Shown here one piece after another: positions 17,240 through 25,757 of a DNA stretch of 64,000 nucleotides. The position numbers and the translations under genes are program-made. The DNA is taken from positions 62,001-126,000 of the forward strand of contig JANRJH010000018.1 in the NCBI GenBank assembly GCA_033764075.1. Reading direction: 5' to 3'. The stretch comes from M3007 sp033764075 (GTDB lineage Bacteria; Bacteroidota; Bacteroidia; Chitinophagales; Saprospiraceae). The number at the start of each line of letters is the position of its first letter. The first letter of the stretch is position 1. The notes under the pieces are model-generated. The model had not been told where the DNA came from and searched no databases. It worked only from the letters and a program-made list of their open reading frames with translations.

Positions 17240-18088
17240 ATGGCAGACAGCAAAATTTCGTATCAGGACGCCGGTCTGGATTATCAACAGGCCGCCAAGT
17301 GCGAGGCGTACACCATCATTGGGTCGGACGCTTTGTCTATGCTGGCAGTTGATGACTCCGGTGTCGTCACCGCGGCGGTCTATTACCCGTTCAACAACGC
17401 GTGGACAGACTCCGGTACGCAGGCCTTGCGCGCCGTGTTGGCCTCCGACGACGTGTTTCGCCTGCGGTTTCGAAACCACTTCTGCGCCATCTTTCACCCA
17501 AGATTCACGCTGGTGCCCGCCCGGCTGTTCAACCCGGCCAATCTGCACGCCTATTTCAACCTGTTGCTGTCGGAAAACAACATGGCTTACGGCTATAATC
17601 GGTTGTCGGACATGGACTGTGTGGGGGTGTACGCCCATAAGGAGGAGGAACAGGAGATAAGCATGCAACTCAGCGGCCGCGACGCAGCACCGCATCTGGC
17701 TGCCGCTTTTTTGCGAGCTGCGCAATTCGTCGCGCCGGTACAGGGCCACTCGCTCATCGTCAACGTGCGCCATCGGTCGGCACAAGTGGCCTTGTTCGAC
17801 CGCCAGCATTTGCTGTACTACAACGTGACGCCCAACGACGGTCCTGCCGACCTGGTGTACTACATCATGGTGCTTTTCGACCAGTTCCGGTTGAGCCAGC
17901 AAACCACGCCTGTGCTGCTGGCCGGAAACATTCATGCCCAGGAAGAATCGGTCGGTTTGCTGCGCAACTTTATCGAAACGGTTGCTTTTATCCCAGCCCA
18001 GGAAAAGCTTCATTTTCCCAATTTTGGCAACCCGATCCCCGAACACTTCTTTTTTGAGCTGATCAGTTTGCGGCATTTCGGCCGTTGA
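17240..18088 (+). CDS. DUF3822 family protein
   Basis: 282 residues from the ATG at 17240 (MADSKISYQ). Earlier in-frame starts at 17153 and 17210 are possible. It matches the Bacteroidota DUF3822 family, whose fold is thought to resemble actin/ASKHA-type ATPases. Recognisable segments are YYPFNNAW, FTLVPARLF, HSLIVNVRHR and LLYYNVTPN. Function is unknown. As usual for the family it sits directly upstream of rsmD, suggesting a link to ribosome maturation, but that is only context. No signal or membrane segment is seen. Confidence 0.8.
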   Translation: MADSKISYQDAGLDYQQAAKCEAYTIIGSDALSMLAVDDSGVVTAAVYYPFNNAWTDSGTQALRAVLASDDVFRLRFRNHFCAIFHPRFTLVPARLFNPANLHAYFNLLLSENNMAYGYNRLSDMDCVGVYAHKEEEQEISMQLSGRDAAPHLAAAFLRAAQFVAPVQGHSLIVNVRHRSAQVALFDRQHLLYYNVTPNDGPADLVYYIMVLFDQFRLSQQTTPVLLAGNIHAQEESVGLLRNFIETVAFIPAQEKLHFPNFGNPIPEHFFFELISLRHFGR

Positions 18089-18124
18089 GCGCTTGCCGGC
18101 AACCGTTTTTCTCCAATAAAACGC

Positions 18125-18132
18125 TAATTTTG
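18125..18132 (+). promoter_or_regulatory. -7 promoter element abutting the rsmD start codon
   Basis: TAATTTTG (TAnnTTTG) ends 3 nt before the rsmD ATG at 18136, inside the short DUF3822-rsmD gap. If active it would give a leaderless rsmD message independent of DUF3822. Confidence 0.45.
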
Positions 18133-18135
18133 CCC

Positions 18136-18684
18136 ATGCGCATCATTGGAGGCAAATTCAAGGGCCGTCGTTTTCATCCGCCTGCCGACAACTGGCCTAC
18201 CCGGCCCACCACCGACTACGCCAAAGAGGCCCTGTTCAACATCCTGACGAATCATTTCGACTTCGAATCGATCCGGGTGCTCGACTTGTTCGGCGGCACG
18301 GGCAGCCACAGTTATGAGTTCATTTCCCGCGGCTGCACGGATGTGACCTATGTCGACAAGTTCCCCTCCGCCGTGCAATTTGTCCGAAAAACGACCGAGT
18401 TACTGGCCATCAAGGACAACATTCACATCTTTCAAATGGACGTGTTTCGGTTCATAGAATCCGCAAAAGGAACATTTGATTACATCTTTGCCGGACCACC
18501 GTACGCCCTGCCGACCATCGATCTGTTGCCCGACCTTGTTTTAGAAAAGAAACTGCTGAACCCCGAAGGCTGGTTTGTGCTCGAACACAACCCCAATCAT
18601 AGTTTCCTGGAGCACCCACAACTGTTCGATGTGCGCAACTACGGCAAAACCATATTCAGCTTTTTCCACGCCATCGGCTCATAG
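18136..18684 (+). CDS. rsmD: 16S rRNA (guanine(966)-N2)-methyltransferase, RsmD-like
   Basis: 182 residues from the ATG at 18136 (MRIIGGKFKGRRF, the typical RsmD opening). The frame runs further upstream without similarity. SAM-binding motif I is VLDLFGGTGSHSYEF (about residues 48-62). The catalytic (D/N)PPY motif reads AGPPY (residues 119-123), with glycine where aspartate is expected. RsmD methylates G966 of 16S rRNA during 30S assembly. The changed motif makes activity uncertain. The 3' end overlaps the convergent lipoprotein gene by 6 bp. Confidence 0.88.
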   Translation: MRIIGGKFKGRRFHPPADNWPTRPTTDYAKEALFNILTNHFDFESIRVLDLFGGTGSHSYEFISRGCTDVTYVDKFPSAVQFVRKTTELLAIKDNIHIFQMDVFRFIESAKGTFDYIFAGPPYALPTIDLLPDLVLEKKLLNPEGWFVLEHNPNHSFLEHPQLFDVRNYGKTIFSFFHAIGS

Positions 18685-19176
18685 CCGGCAACGCAGGAAG
18701 ATGGGTTCGGTCTGGATGGTGTTGCTCACATGCCCGGCCCTGTCTTTGATGGAAATGATGTAAAAAACCGTGTCCAACGCCTGCGGGGCAATACCCACCT
18801 CACAAGGTGGAATGCCGCTTTGTTCAGCATAAATGCAACATGTCGTGGGCAGCAGGATGGAAATTTCTCCGGAAATTCCGTTGCCAGCGCCTTGCTGCTC
18901 AATGTAGGGTATCCGGTACGGCGGCTTGTTGAAGGAGTCCCGCCCGTCTACAATGAAAATGCTCTCGCTATCGTCCTTAAAGCCCAGGTCACCGTCGCCA
19001 TCGGTAAAGGAAAAGGTAATCAGCACGCTGTCTTCACCCAGACTCGACTGGATGAGGAAGTTTTTCGACAGGCTGAGGTATTCAATGACTGGTTCATCGG
19101 GGTAGTCCGGCGGATCCACACAGGTAGATACGGCGACGCCGACGACTATCGTCAGCAAGAGGAGAAATGCGCGCAT
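18679..19176 (-). CDS. Hypothetical lipoprotein
   Basis: 165 residues. The N-terminus MRAFLLLLTIVVGVAVSTC ends in a cysteine consistent with a lipobox. The mature part is strand-rich, with an ITFSFTDGDGDLGF segment and a closing IKDRAGHVSNTI region. This resembles small Ig-like lipoproteins seen in Saprospira-type genomes. No function can be assigned. It converges on rsmD with 6 bp overlap and diverges from the LuxE-like gene. Confidence 0.7.
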   Translation of the reverse strand: MRAFLLLLTIVVGVAVSTCVDPPDYPDEPVIEYLSLSKNFLIQSSLGEDSVLITFSFTDGDGDLGFKDDSESIFIVDGRDSFNKPPYRIPYIEQQGAGNGISGEISILLPTTCCIYAEQSGIPPCEVGIAPQALDTVFYIISIKDRAGHVSNTIQTEPIFLRCRL

Positions 19177-19181
19177 AGCGG

Positions 19182-19189
19182 TATTTTTG
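19182..19189 (+). promoter_or_regulatory. Candidate -7 promoter element for LuxE-like gene
   Basis: TATTTTTG (TAnnTTTG), 16 nt before the ATG at 19206. Confidence 0.45.
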
Positions 19190-19205
19190 TGCTGAATTTA
19201 CGGTT

Positions 19206-20195
19206 ATGATAACAAATGAGCGGGAAGAAATATTGTGGAAATTGCGCAATTTGTCGGCAGATACCTTTTCCGACACCGCAGCGGCCGTTTTTCGCTACCA
19301 GTCGCGCCACAACCCGGTGTACGCCCGCTTTTTGGCCTTGCTGAATCGGCCGCACACCGGACCAAACGATTTCCCTTTCCTGCCGATTCAGGTGTTCAAG
19401 TATCACCTGGTGCAGACCGGCGCCTGGCAGCCGGCGGGTTATTTTCTCAGCAGCGGCACCACCGGACATACACCTTCTCGCCATGCGGTGCGCGACACCG
19501 GGTTTTACCTTCAAAATGCCATTCGGGGGTTTACCCGCCTGTATGGTGATCCGGCGAACTGGTGTACCCTGGCACTGCTGCCGGCTTACCTTGAGCGGGA
19601 GGGCTCGTCACTGGTGCTGATGGCCGACGCTTTTATCCGCCGTTCCAGGTATCCCGACAGCGGATTCTTTCTGCATGACCACAACCGGCTGGCCTCTGTG
19701 CTTCAACGTTGCCTGGACAACGGTGTGCCCACCTTGCTGCTGGGCGTGAGTTTTGCCCTGCTGGATTTTGCCGAGGCGCACCCTATGGCTTTGCCCGGGT
19801 TGGTGATTATGGAGACGGGCGGCATGAAAGGGCGCCGCCAGGAAATGACACGCGAAGCGCTGCACGGCGTGCTGAAAGACGCTTTTCAAACCACGCAGAT
19901 CCACTCGGAGTATGGCATGACCGAGTTGTTTTCCCAGGCATACAGCAAGGGTGGGGGCGTGTTTACGCCTGCTGAGACCATGCGCGTTTCGGCCCGAGAT
20001 GTGTACGATCCTTTTTCGGCCGTCCAACCTGGAAAAACGGGTGTGCTGAACATCATTGACCTGGCCAATCTGGACACCTGCTCGTTCATCGGAACAGAGG
20101 ACCTGGGACGGGTTTACGCCGACGGCCGGTTTGAGGTGCTGGGTCGTTTGGATGCGGCAGAGGTGCGCGGTTGCAATCTGATGGTCGAATGGTGA
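19206..20195 (+). CDS. LuxE-like acyl-protein synthetase / acyltransferase
   Basis: 329 residues of the acyl-protein synthetase (LuxE) family, related to the AMP-forming adenylase fold. The phosphate-binding-loop-like segment is FLSSGTTGHTPSRH (about residues 81-94). Other family regions are METGGMKGRRQE and HSEYGMTELFSQAY, with the adenylase-like IGTEDLGRVYADGRFEVLGR near the C-terminus. It would activate or transfer an acyl group. No luxCDAB genes are nearby, so it is not a luminescence gene here, and its substrate is unknown. It ends 9 bp before the convergent aldo/keto reductase. Confidence 0.8.
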   Translation: MITNEREEILWKLRNLSADTFSDTAAAVFRYQSRHNPVYARFLALLNRPHTGPNDFPFLPIQVFKYHLVQTGAWQPAGYFLSSGTTGHTPSRHAVRDTGFYLQNAIRGFTRLYGDPANWCTLALLPAYLEREGSSLVLMADAFIRRSRYPDSGFFLHDHNRLASVLQRCLDNGVPTLLLGVSFALLDFAEAHPMALPGLVIMETGGMKGRRQEMTREALHGVLKDAFQTTQIHSEYGMTELFSQAYSKGGGVFTPAETMRVSARDVYDPFSAVQPGKTGVLNIIDLANLDTCSFIGTEDLGRVYADGRFEVLGRLDAAEVRGCNLMVEW

Positions 20196-20204
20196 CGCGA
20201 TGGT

Positions 20205-21188
20205 TCAGTACGCAGGCGCTACCGGCTTGTTTTCCATGATTTTTTCCACGCGTGCATTCACCTCGGGGGTGAGCAACGGCAGTACGTCAAGGGCGGTGAG
20301 CGTTTCGCGGAGTTGTTCGGTTTTGGAGGCCCCGAGAATGACGGTGCTCACGTTCGGATTTTGCACGCACCAGGCAATGGCAAATTTGGGCAGGGTGGTG
20401 CCCAGTTCTTTGGCCAGCGTGTTCAGTTGATGCGCTTTTTCGAGGTGTTCCGGTTTGAGACTGCGTTCCTTGAGCCACTCAAGACCTTCCATGCCCAGGC
20501 GAGTGCCTTCAGGAAACTGCTGCAGGTATTTTTCCGTGAGCACACCGGAACCCAGTGGCGACCAGATCGTGGTGCCCAGCCCTACGGTGCGGTACAGGTC
20601 GGCGTATTCCACTTCCACTTTGTGCCGATGCAGCAGGCTGTACTGCGGCTGCTCCATGACCGGCCCGATGAGGTGGTTCTGACGCGCCACCAGGTGCGCC
20701 TCCATGATTTCGCTGGCACTCCATTCGGAGGTGCCCCAGTACAACACCTTTCCCTGTGCAATGAGATGGTTCATGGCCCAGACCGTCTCTTCCATCGGCG
20801 TGTTTTTGTCGGGCCGATGGCAAAAGAAAAGATCAAGATAGTCCACCTGCAAGCGGCGCAAAGCAGCGTGGCAGGCTTCCATAATGTGTTTCCGGTTCAG
20901 CCCGATCTGGTTGGGCAATTTGCCACCGTCGCCGAAAAATACTTTGGAGGACACCATCCACGTGCTGCGATCCCAGCCCATTTTTTTGAGGATGTTGCCC
21001 ATTACCAGCTCACTTTTTCCCTGGGCGTATATTTCGGCATTGTCGAAAAAGTTGACACCGTTCTCATAGGCAATCGCCATGAGCTCTTCTGCGGTGGCAT
21101 CTTCAATTTGCTTGCCAAAGGTAAGCCAGGAACCCAGGGACAGGGCGCTGACCTGGACACCGGCACGACCTAGTCTGCGGTAAATCAT
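20205..21188 (-). CDS. Aldo/keto reductase (voltage-gated channel beta-subunit type)
   Basis: 327 residues, NADPH-dependent TIM barrel. The opening MIYRRLGRAGVQVSALSLG, the NFFDNAEIYAQGKSE segment with catalytic Asp and Tyr, VSSKVFFG with the lysine, and LDLFFCHRPD with the histidine complete the catalytic tetrad. The sequence resembles the KCNAB/YghZ-like branch. Its physiological carbonyl substrate is unknown. It is last in a leftward group with a small membrane protein (17 bp upstream) and surE. Confidence 0.9.
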   Translation of the reverse strand: MIYRRLGRAGVQVSALSLGSWLTFGKQIEDATAEELMAIAYENGVNFFDNAEIYAQGKSELVMGNILKKMGWDRSTWMVSSKVFFGDGGKLPNQIGLNRKHIMEACHAALRRLQVDYLDLFFCHRPDKNTPMEETVWAMNHLIAQGKVLYWGTSEWSASEIMEAHLVARQNHLIGPVMEQPQYSLLHRHKVEVEYADLYRTVGLGTTIWSPLGSGVLTEKYLQQFPEGTRLGMEGLEWLKERSLKPEHLEKAHQLNTLAKELGTTLPKFAIAWCVQNPNVSTVILGASKTEQLRETLTALDVLPLLTPEVNARVEKIMENKPVAPAY

Positions 21189-21205
21189 GATAAAAACGGA
21201 TCAAG

Positions 21206-21505
21206 TTAAAGGATGTAATGACGGAAATACGCTACCCAGGCAATCACCAGCACAAAAGAGGCGATGACGATGCCGCGCATGGCGTCTTCAGCGCGTTGTT
21301 TTCTGAACAAATTGAGTGGTATTAGGTTCAGCGCGATGGCAATGATCGACAGTGTGCGTTCGCGGAACATGGGTGAAAATCCGTCTCCTGAAGCGGCTCC
21401 CTTTATTTCCAGAATTTTGAAAATCTGATACAGCAAAATAAAACCCAGGGTCGGAAGCAGCAATCCAACAAGGAGCCCGGTGATAACGCGATTTCTGTTG
21501 AGCAT
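21206..21505 (-). CDS. Small predicted inner-membrane protein
   Basis: 99 residues with about three hydrophobic segments: near residues 6-28 (VITGLLVGLLLPTLGFILLY), 51-66 and 77-96 (IVIASFVLVIAWVAYF). It is not recognised as a named family. It sits 15 bp after surE and 17 bp before the aldo/keto reductase, so it is probably co-transcribed. No function is assigned. Confidence 0.7.
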   Translation of the reverse strand: MLNRNRVITGLLVGLLLPTLGFILLYQIFKILEIKGAASGDGFSPMFRERTLSIIAIALNLIPLNLFRKQRAEDAMRGIVIASFVLVIAWVAYFRHYIL

Positions 21506-21520
21506 AGCGATGCAATTGGT

Positions 21521-22291
21521 TCAAAATGATTCAAGCGGCTTGAACACCGCAATGGCCGGGTAATTGGTCAGGTCGTGCATGGAAGGCACCACCGAAATAT
21601 AACCGTGTTCCAGCGCGTGCAGGTCGGTGTCCTCGCCGTTGTCCAGGTTAACCATGCTTCCTGCCAGCCAGTAATACGGTTGGTTATTGGGGTCGCGGCC
21701 TTCCAGAAATTCTTCTTTGAAGTAGGCATCTGCCTGGCGGCACACGCGTATGCCTTTGATTTGGTCGGCTGCCAACTTGGGAATATTTACGCTGATCAGG
21801 TTGCCCAGGGGCATGTTATGAATCAGACAATAGCGGATTATTTTTTCGACCCAGGGCTTGCCCGATTCAAAATCGGCGTCGAAGCTGTAGTCGAGCAGGG
21901 AAAAACCAATACTGGGAATGCCTTCGAGCGAGGCTTCCATCGCTGCGGAGAGGGTGCCCGAATACAGGATGCTGATGGCGGCATTGCTGCCGTGGTTGAT
22001 CCCGGAGAGGCAAAGGTCTACCTTCCGGTCCTTGAGTACTATGTGTTTGGCCAGTTTGACACAATCCACGGGCGTACCCGAACACTCCCAGGCCTCAATG
22101 CCTTCGAAAACGTTGACGTGTTTGAGGCGCAACGGTTCATGAATGGTGATGGCGTGTCCTTTTCCGCTCTGGGGCGAATCGGGGGCTACCACCACCACTT
22201 CGCCCAGGCGGGAGGCTATAGACACCAGCGCGCGGATACCGGGCGCCACGATGCCGTCGTCATTAGTAACTAAAATCAGGGGTTTGCTCAT
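21521..22291 (-). CDS. surE: 5'/3'-nucleotidase SurE
   Basis: 256 residues from the ATG at 22289-22291 (MSKPLILVTNDDG). The frame extends upstream without similarity. Metal-binding NDDG, the SGKGHAI region and LCLSGINHGSNAA are the SurE signatures. It dephosphorylates nucleoside monophosphates and is linked to stationary-phase survival. A TAnnTTTG element ends 5 nt before the ATG, so the message may be leaderless. Confidence 0.95.
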   Translation of the reverse strand: MSKPLILVTNDDGIVAPGIRALVSIASRLGEVVVVAPDSPQSGKGHAITIHEPLRLKHVNVFEGIEAWECSGTPVDCVKLAKHIVLKDRKVDLCLSGINHGSNAAISILYSGTLSAAMEASLEGIPSIGFSLLDYSFDADFESGKPWVEKIIRYCLIHNMPLGNLISVNIPKLAADQIKGIRVCRQADAYFKEEFLEGRDPNNQPYYWLAGSMVNLDNGEDTDLHALEHGYISVVPSMHDLTNYPAIAVFKPLESF

Positions 22292-22296
22292 GCCTG

Positions 22297-22304
22297 CAAA
22301 AATA
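22297..22304 (-). promoter_or_regulatory. -7 promoter element abutting the surE start codon
   Basis: Minus-strand TATTTTTG (TAnnTTTG) ends 5 nt before the surE ATG. Confidence 0.5.
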
Positions 22305-22315
22305 GGGCGGCAAAC

Positions 22316-22343
22316 AATAAATTGTATGAATAAACAATTTATT
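22316..22343. repeat. AT-rich inverted repeat between surE and LysM gene
   Basis: AATAAATTG (22316-22324) and CAATTTATT (22335-22343) form a perfect 9-bp inverted repeat around 10 nt, in the divergent promoter region. It could be a regulator-binding site or the AT-rich part of a promoter. Confidence 0.4.
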
Positions 22344-22416
22344 AAAAAAACCTTGTAAAATTGCAGGTGAAATGGCACAGTATTCAACCAAATCGTTTAA
22401 TCAAACCCTGATAGCA

Positions 22417-23874
22417 ATGCGGCTAAAAGAAGTTCTATCTGTTTCGCTCCTGTGTATGGGCGTTGTGTCGATCAACCTGCAGGCACAGTCCACCATCTAC
22501 CTCTCATTGGGATCGGATTGCGCCGATGAGTTGGAATACCTGCAAGCCACTACCGGTCAGCGTAGCCGGGGCTACTCCCTCAATTTCTCCAACGAGCAAT
22601 ACGTGTTTTTTACCACCGACAGCGGCGTCAGCGTGGCGTCGCTCCCCGCCGGGGCGGTCACTTGCCGGAACCTGGCGCTTGACCAGGCCCTGGTAGACGC
22701 CGTGAACTCCGGAGCACAACCCATGACGGTGGTAAGCCAGATGAGCGATAAAAGCTACCAGTTGCTCCCCGTAACCAGCCTCATGCAGGTGATCAAATCA
22801 GGGTCTTATTACGTGATCCGTGACAAGGACTTCGTGGCCGCCATCGACACTAGTAAACTCGTGTACGAGTCGAACCTGGCAGGGCCGGGCTCCGCCGGCA
22901 ATGTTTTCCTGACCGGGTTGAAGGTGTACGACTGTAAAGTGTTGTACGCCCTTCGTACCCAGCCGGCTGAAGGACGCGGCGACGAAGCCCACTTTGACTT
23001 TACACCGGTTTTGGGCATCGTCAGCGTAAGCAAGGGACTGACGCCCAGTGCGTTGCAGTATAATCGGACCGACCTGGTACGGGTCAATAACTATGATCTG
23101 TCGGATTGGATTGCCCGGATGTGTGGCAGCCCCATCACGCCGCCAATAAGCACTCCGGTGACGCCCCCGGCAGGTGGCGCCGGGGTAAAGTACCATACGG
23201 TGGCCTCCGGTGAGACGCTGAATTCCATTGCCCGCGCCAACAACATTCCGGTCAATTCATTAATGATCTGGAATAATATCAACAACCCGAATATGATCAA
23301 AAAGGGACAGCAGTTGATCGTGAGCGATCCGGGGACTGTCGCGCCGCCCGTCAGCCCCGGTATTTCGGGGAAACCTGGGGGGGCCAATGGCGGCGCCAAA
23401 CCAGGCGCTACCACGCCGCCCACCACCAAACAGGCCACTTACATCATCAAGCAAGGTGATAAGGTTGCCGATGTGGCGGCACAGTTCGGTTATACAGAGG
23501 CCTACTTCCGGAAAATGAATAGCCTTCCCCCCCGCATTGAACTGGCTGCGGGAACCGAGCTGATCGCTTCCGACTGCCCTTGCGCGCGTACGTTCGACGC
23601 CGGCGCTACCGGTGCGCATACGCCGGCTACACATCCGCAGGACCCACTCCCAACGGTTGCCCGACAGGACAATCCGGCCACCACACCCGCCAAACCCGCC
23701 ACACCCTCCACGGATATTCGCTTCATCGAATACACGGTGAAACAAGGCGACACCATGGCCGGCCTGGCCACCCAGTATAAAATCGACGTGAAAGAGCTGG
23801 CCTATCTGAACAGCAAACGCGTGGATGAACGCCTGGTCCCGGGCCAAAAGTTGTACATCCCGGTCAGCCAGTAA
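22417..23874 (+). CDS. Exported LysM protein with N-terminal four-cysteine domain (paralogue 1)
   Basis: 485 residues from the ATG at 22417, which begins the signal peptide (ends ...INLQAQ). An ATG at 22372 would add 15 residues. Residues ~25-238 form a domain I do not recognise, with Cys35, Cys83, Cys173 and Cys236 matching the next gene's product. Three LysM modules follow at ~259-302 (YHTVASGETLNSIA), ~342-384 and ~438-482 (YTVKQGDTMAGLA), joined by Pro/Thr/Gly-rich linkers. LysM modules bind peptidoglycan, so the protein is probably periplasmic and wall-bound. It lies 65 bp before its paralogue. Confidence 0.85.
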   Translation: MRLKEVLSVSLLCMGVVSINLQAQSTIYLSLGSDCADELEYLQATTGQRSRGYSLNFSNEQYVFFTTDSGVSVASLPAGAVTCRNLALDQALVDAVNSGAQPMTVVSQMSDKSYQLLPVTSLMQVIKSGSYYVIRDKDFVAAIDTSKLVYESNLAGPGSAGNVFLTGLKVYDCKVLYALRTQPAEGRGDEAHFDFTPVLGIVSVSKGLTPSALQYNRTDLVRVNNYDLSDWIARMCGSPITPPISTPVTPPAGGAGVKYHTVASGETLNSIARANNIPVNSLMIWNNINNPNMIKKGQQLIVSDPGTVAPPVSPGISGKPGGANGGAKPGATTPPTTKQATYIIKQGDKVADVAAQFGYTEAYFRKMNSLPPRIELAAGTELIASDCPCARTFDAGATGAHTPATHPQDPLPTVARQDNPATTPAKPATPSTDIRFIEYTVKQGDTMAGLATQYKIDVKELAYLNSKRVDERLVPGQKLYIPVSQ

Positions 23875-23939
23875 AAAATACGAAAATAGTTCCGGCAACG
23901 TTATTGTTGTGAACCGTTTTGTTGGTCAATCTTTTACTC

Positions 23940-25745
23940 ATGTGGAAATTTATTTTTTCTTGCATCGCTCTCCTCTGGGGGGGCATGCTGGCCGAAGCCC
24001 AAACACCGACCTATATCCTGTACGACCGAAGTTGTATGGACCAACTGGAGTACCGGAACGCTTCCACCGGCGCCACCGTTTACGTGTATACCCTCAAGCG
24101 GGAGCCCGAAATCAGGATATTCTTCACCCTTTCAGCCCAGGTCATTTATCCGCCGAAACTGCCCGATGGCTTTAAAAAATGCGCTGAAATTGAATGGAAC
24201 GAAGCCGTTTTGGATGCCGTCAGCGCCGGAAAACAGTTGGCCTACGTCATTTTTCAAACCTCCTCCGGGTTCTCGATGTACCCCGTCGACAAGGTGTTGC
24301 GCATTCAAAGAACCGGCCCGCGATACGAGATTAAGTCCGGTGAATACCATTTTGCTGTGGACACGAATCGCCTCTTTCTGGAAACCAACCTGGCCTACCC
24401 GGGGTCTTCCCATTATGCCTTTTACACCGGGTTTCGTCAGGAACGATGCTTGCGCGAATACTCCTTTTTGCTCGAACCAACCACAGCAGGCGGAAAAAAA
24501 ACCGAACTATCCGTCATTCCTTCCCTGGGTATCGTGTACGAACGATCGGGCGCCAACGCTGCTGAAATCGACCAAAGCCAGTTGCGGTTGCAGAGTGTCA
24601 ATACCGTTTTTCTCGACGAATACATCAGCAAACTTTGCCTGCCGCAGGGGGCACAAACGTATCGAACCGTGCCCCAGGGTACCCCCACCGTCTATTATGG
24701 CGCCCGCAACGGCAGCGGGTACTCGGAGCCCAGTAAAGAGGATTTTGTTTCAGGACAAAAATATGGCTACGGACAGGGCAACAACTACCCGTATACGAGC
24801 GCGCAAACCATGCCTGTCAGCTCCAATTCTACTGCTGTTCAAGGCCCGGCCCTCATCAACTGCCCGACGCCCCCCGGAATGGGTTACCACATCGTGCAGC
24901 CCGGAGAAAGCCTGAACGCCATAGCCCGTACGTATGCCGTACCGGCCGGCGACATCATCAAATGGAATAAAATCAAAAACCCTAACCTCCTGTACGTCTG
25001 TCAGCAATTGTACCTGGTTGATCCGGTCAAGTTGCAAGAAAAAATGCAGCATACCAAAGGACTGGTCGCCAAGCCAACGGATACCGTACGCAAACAAACG
25101 CCGTACTGGCGAACCGCCGATGGGCGAACCTGGGCCCAACTCAATGAAAATGAACCGCCGCCGCCCGGTATGACCCGTGTGCACATTGTTCAACTGGGCG
25201 AAAACCTGATCGCGATCGCGAACCACTACGAAATACCGGAATCCACACTGCGAAAACTGAACGACCTGCCGCCAACCGGAAACGTAATTCTTTACCCCGG
25301 ACAAGCGTTGGTGATCAGCGAAACGCCGCCGGCTACCCCTAAAACGGGATCGACGCCCAAAACAATAGACTACGATACGCCGGCAAGCAGTACCCCGGCT
25401 ACGGCAACCGTTCAAAAAGAGACGACTCCTCCGGCATCTCCGGCTCCGGTATCCCAGACATTCTCTGAAATGTCGATCACCAAACCCGTTTCGGTGACTA
25501 CGACTGCCGCCACCGTCAACACCCCGGCTACCGCAGCAGCCACGCCGGCGACTACCGTAACCACCCCGGCCCAATCCTATCCCGCAGCCGCTGCCTATAA
25601 GGAGCACGTTGTGAAACAAGGAGAAACCTTGCCCGCAATAGCTGCCCAGTACAACTTATCTGCAGAGGAAATTGCGTTTGTTAACGGTATGGCGGTAAAT
25701 GAAACCCTGATCGCCGGAAAGCGTTTGCAAATTCCGATAAAGTAA
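23940..25745 (+). CDS. Exported LysM protein with N-terminal four-cysteine domain (paralogue 2)
   Basis: 601 residues from the ATG at 23940 (signal peptide to about residue 20, AEAQ). Residues ~24-235 are homologous to the neighbouring protein's N-terminal domain: SCMDQLEY against DCADELEY, AVLDAVSAG against ALVDAVNSG, LETNLAYPGS against YESNLAGPGS, PSLGIVYERSG against PVLGIVSVSKG. Cysteines are at 32, 81, 170 and 233. LysM modules are at ~316-360 (with an extra Cys308/Cys354 pair), ~415-460 and ~555-599. A ~90-residue Thr/Pro/Ala-rich linker precedes the last. It is likely periplasmic and peptidoglycan-binding, and a product of tandem duplication. Confidence 0.85.
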   Translation: MWKFIFSCIALLWGGMLAEAQTPTYILYDRSCMDQLEYRNASTGATVYVYTLKREPEIRIFFTLSAQVIYPPKLPDGFKKCAEIEWNEAVLDAVSAGKQLAYVIFQTSSGFSMYPVDKVLRIQRTGPRYEIKSGEYHFAVDTNRLFLETNLAYPGSSHYAFYTGFRQERCLREYSFLLEPTTAGGKKTELSVIPSLGIVYERSGANAAEIDQSQLRLQSVNTVFLDEYISKLCLPQGAQTYRTVPQGTPTVYYGARNGSGYSEPSKEDFVSGQKYGYGQGNNYPYTSAQTMPVSSNSTAVQGPALINCPTPPGMGYHIVQPGESLNAIARTYAVPAGDIIKWNKIKNPNLLYVCQQLYLVDPVKLQEKMQHTKGLVAKPTDTVRKQTPYWRTADGRTWAQLNENEPPPPGMTRVHIVQLGENLIAIANHYEIPESTLRKLNDLPPTGNVILYPGQALVISETPPATPKTGSTPKTIDYDTPASSTPATATVQKETTPPASPAPVSQTFSEMSITKPVSVTTTAATVNTPATAAATPATTVTTPAQSYPAAAAYKEHVVKQGETLPAIAAQYNLSAEEIAFVNGMAVNETLIAGKRLQIPIK

Positions 25746-25757
25746 ATCGTCAGTCAA

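Noticed and set aside
19206..20195. Bioluminescence gene
   Set aside because: Only a LuxE-like protein is present. No luxA, luxB, luxC or luxD lies in the window.
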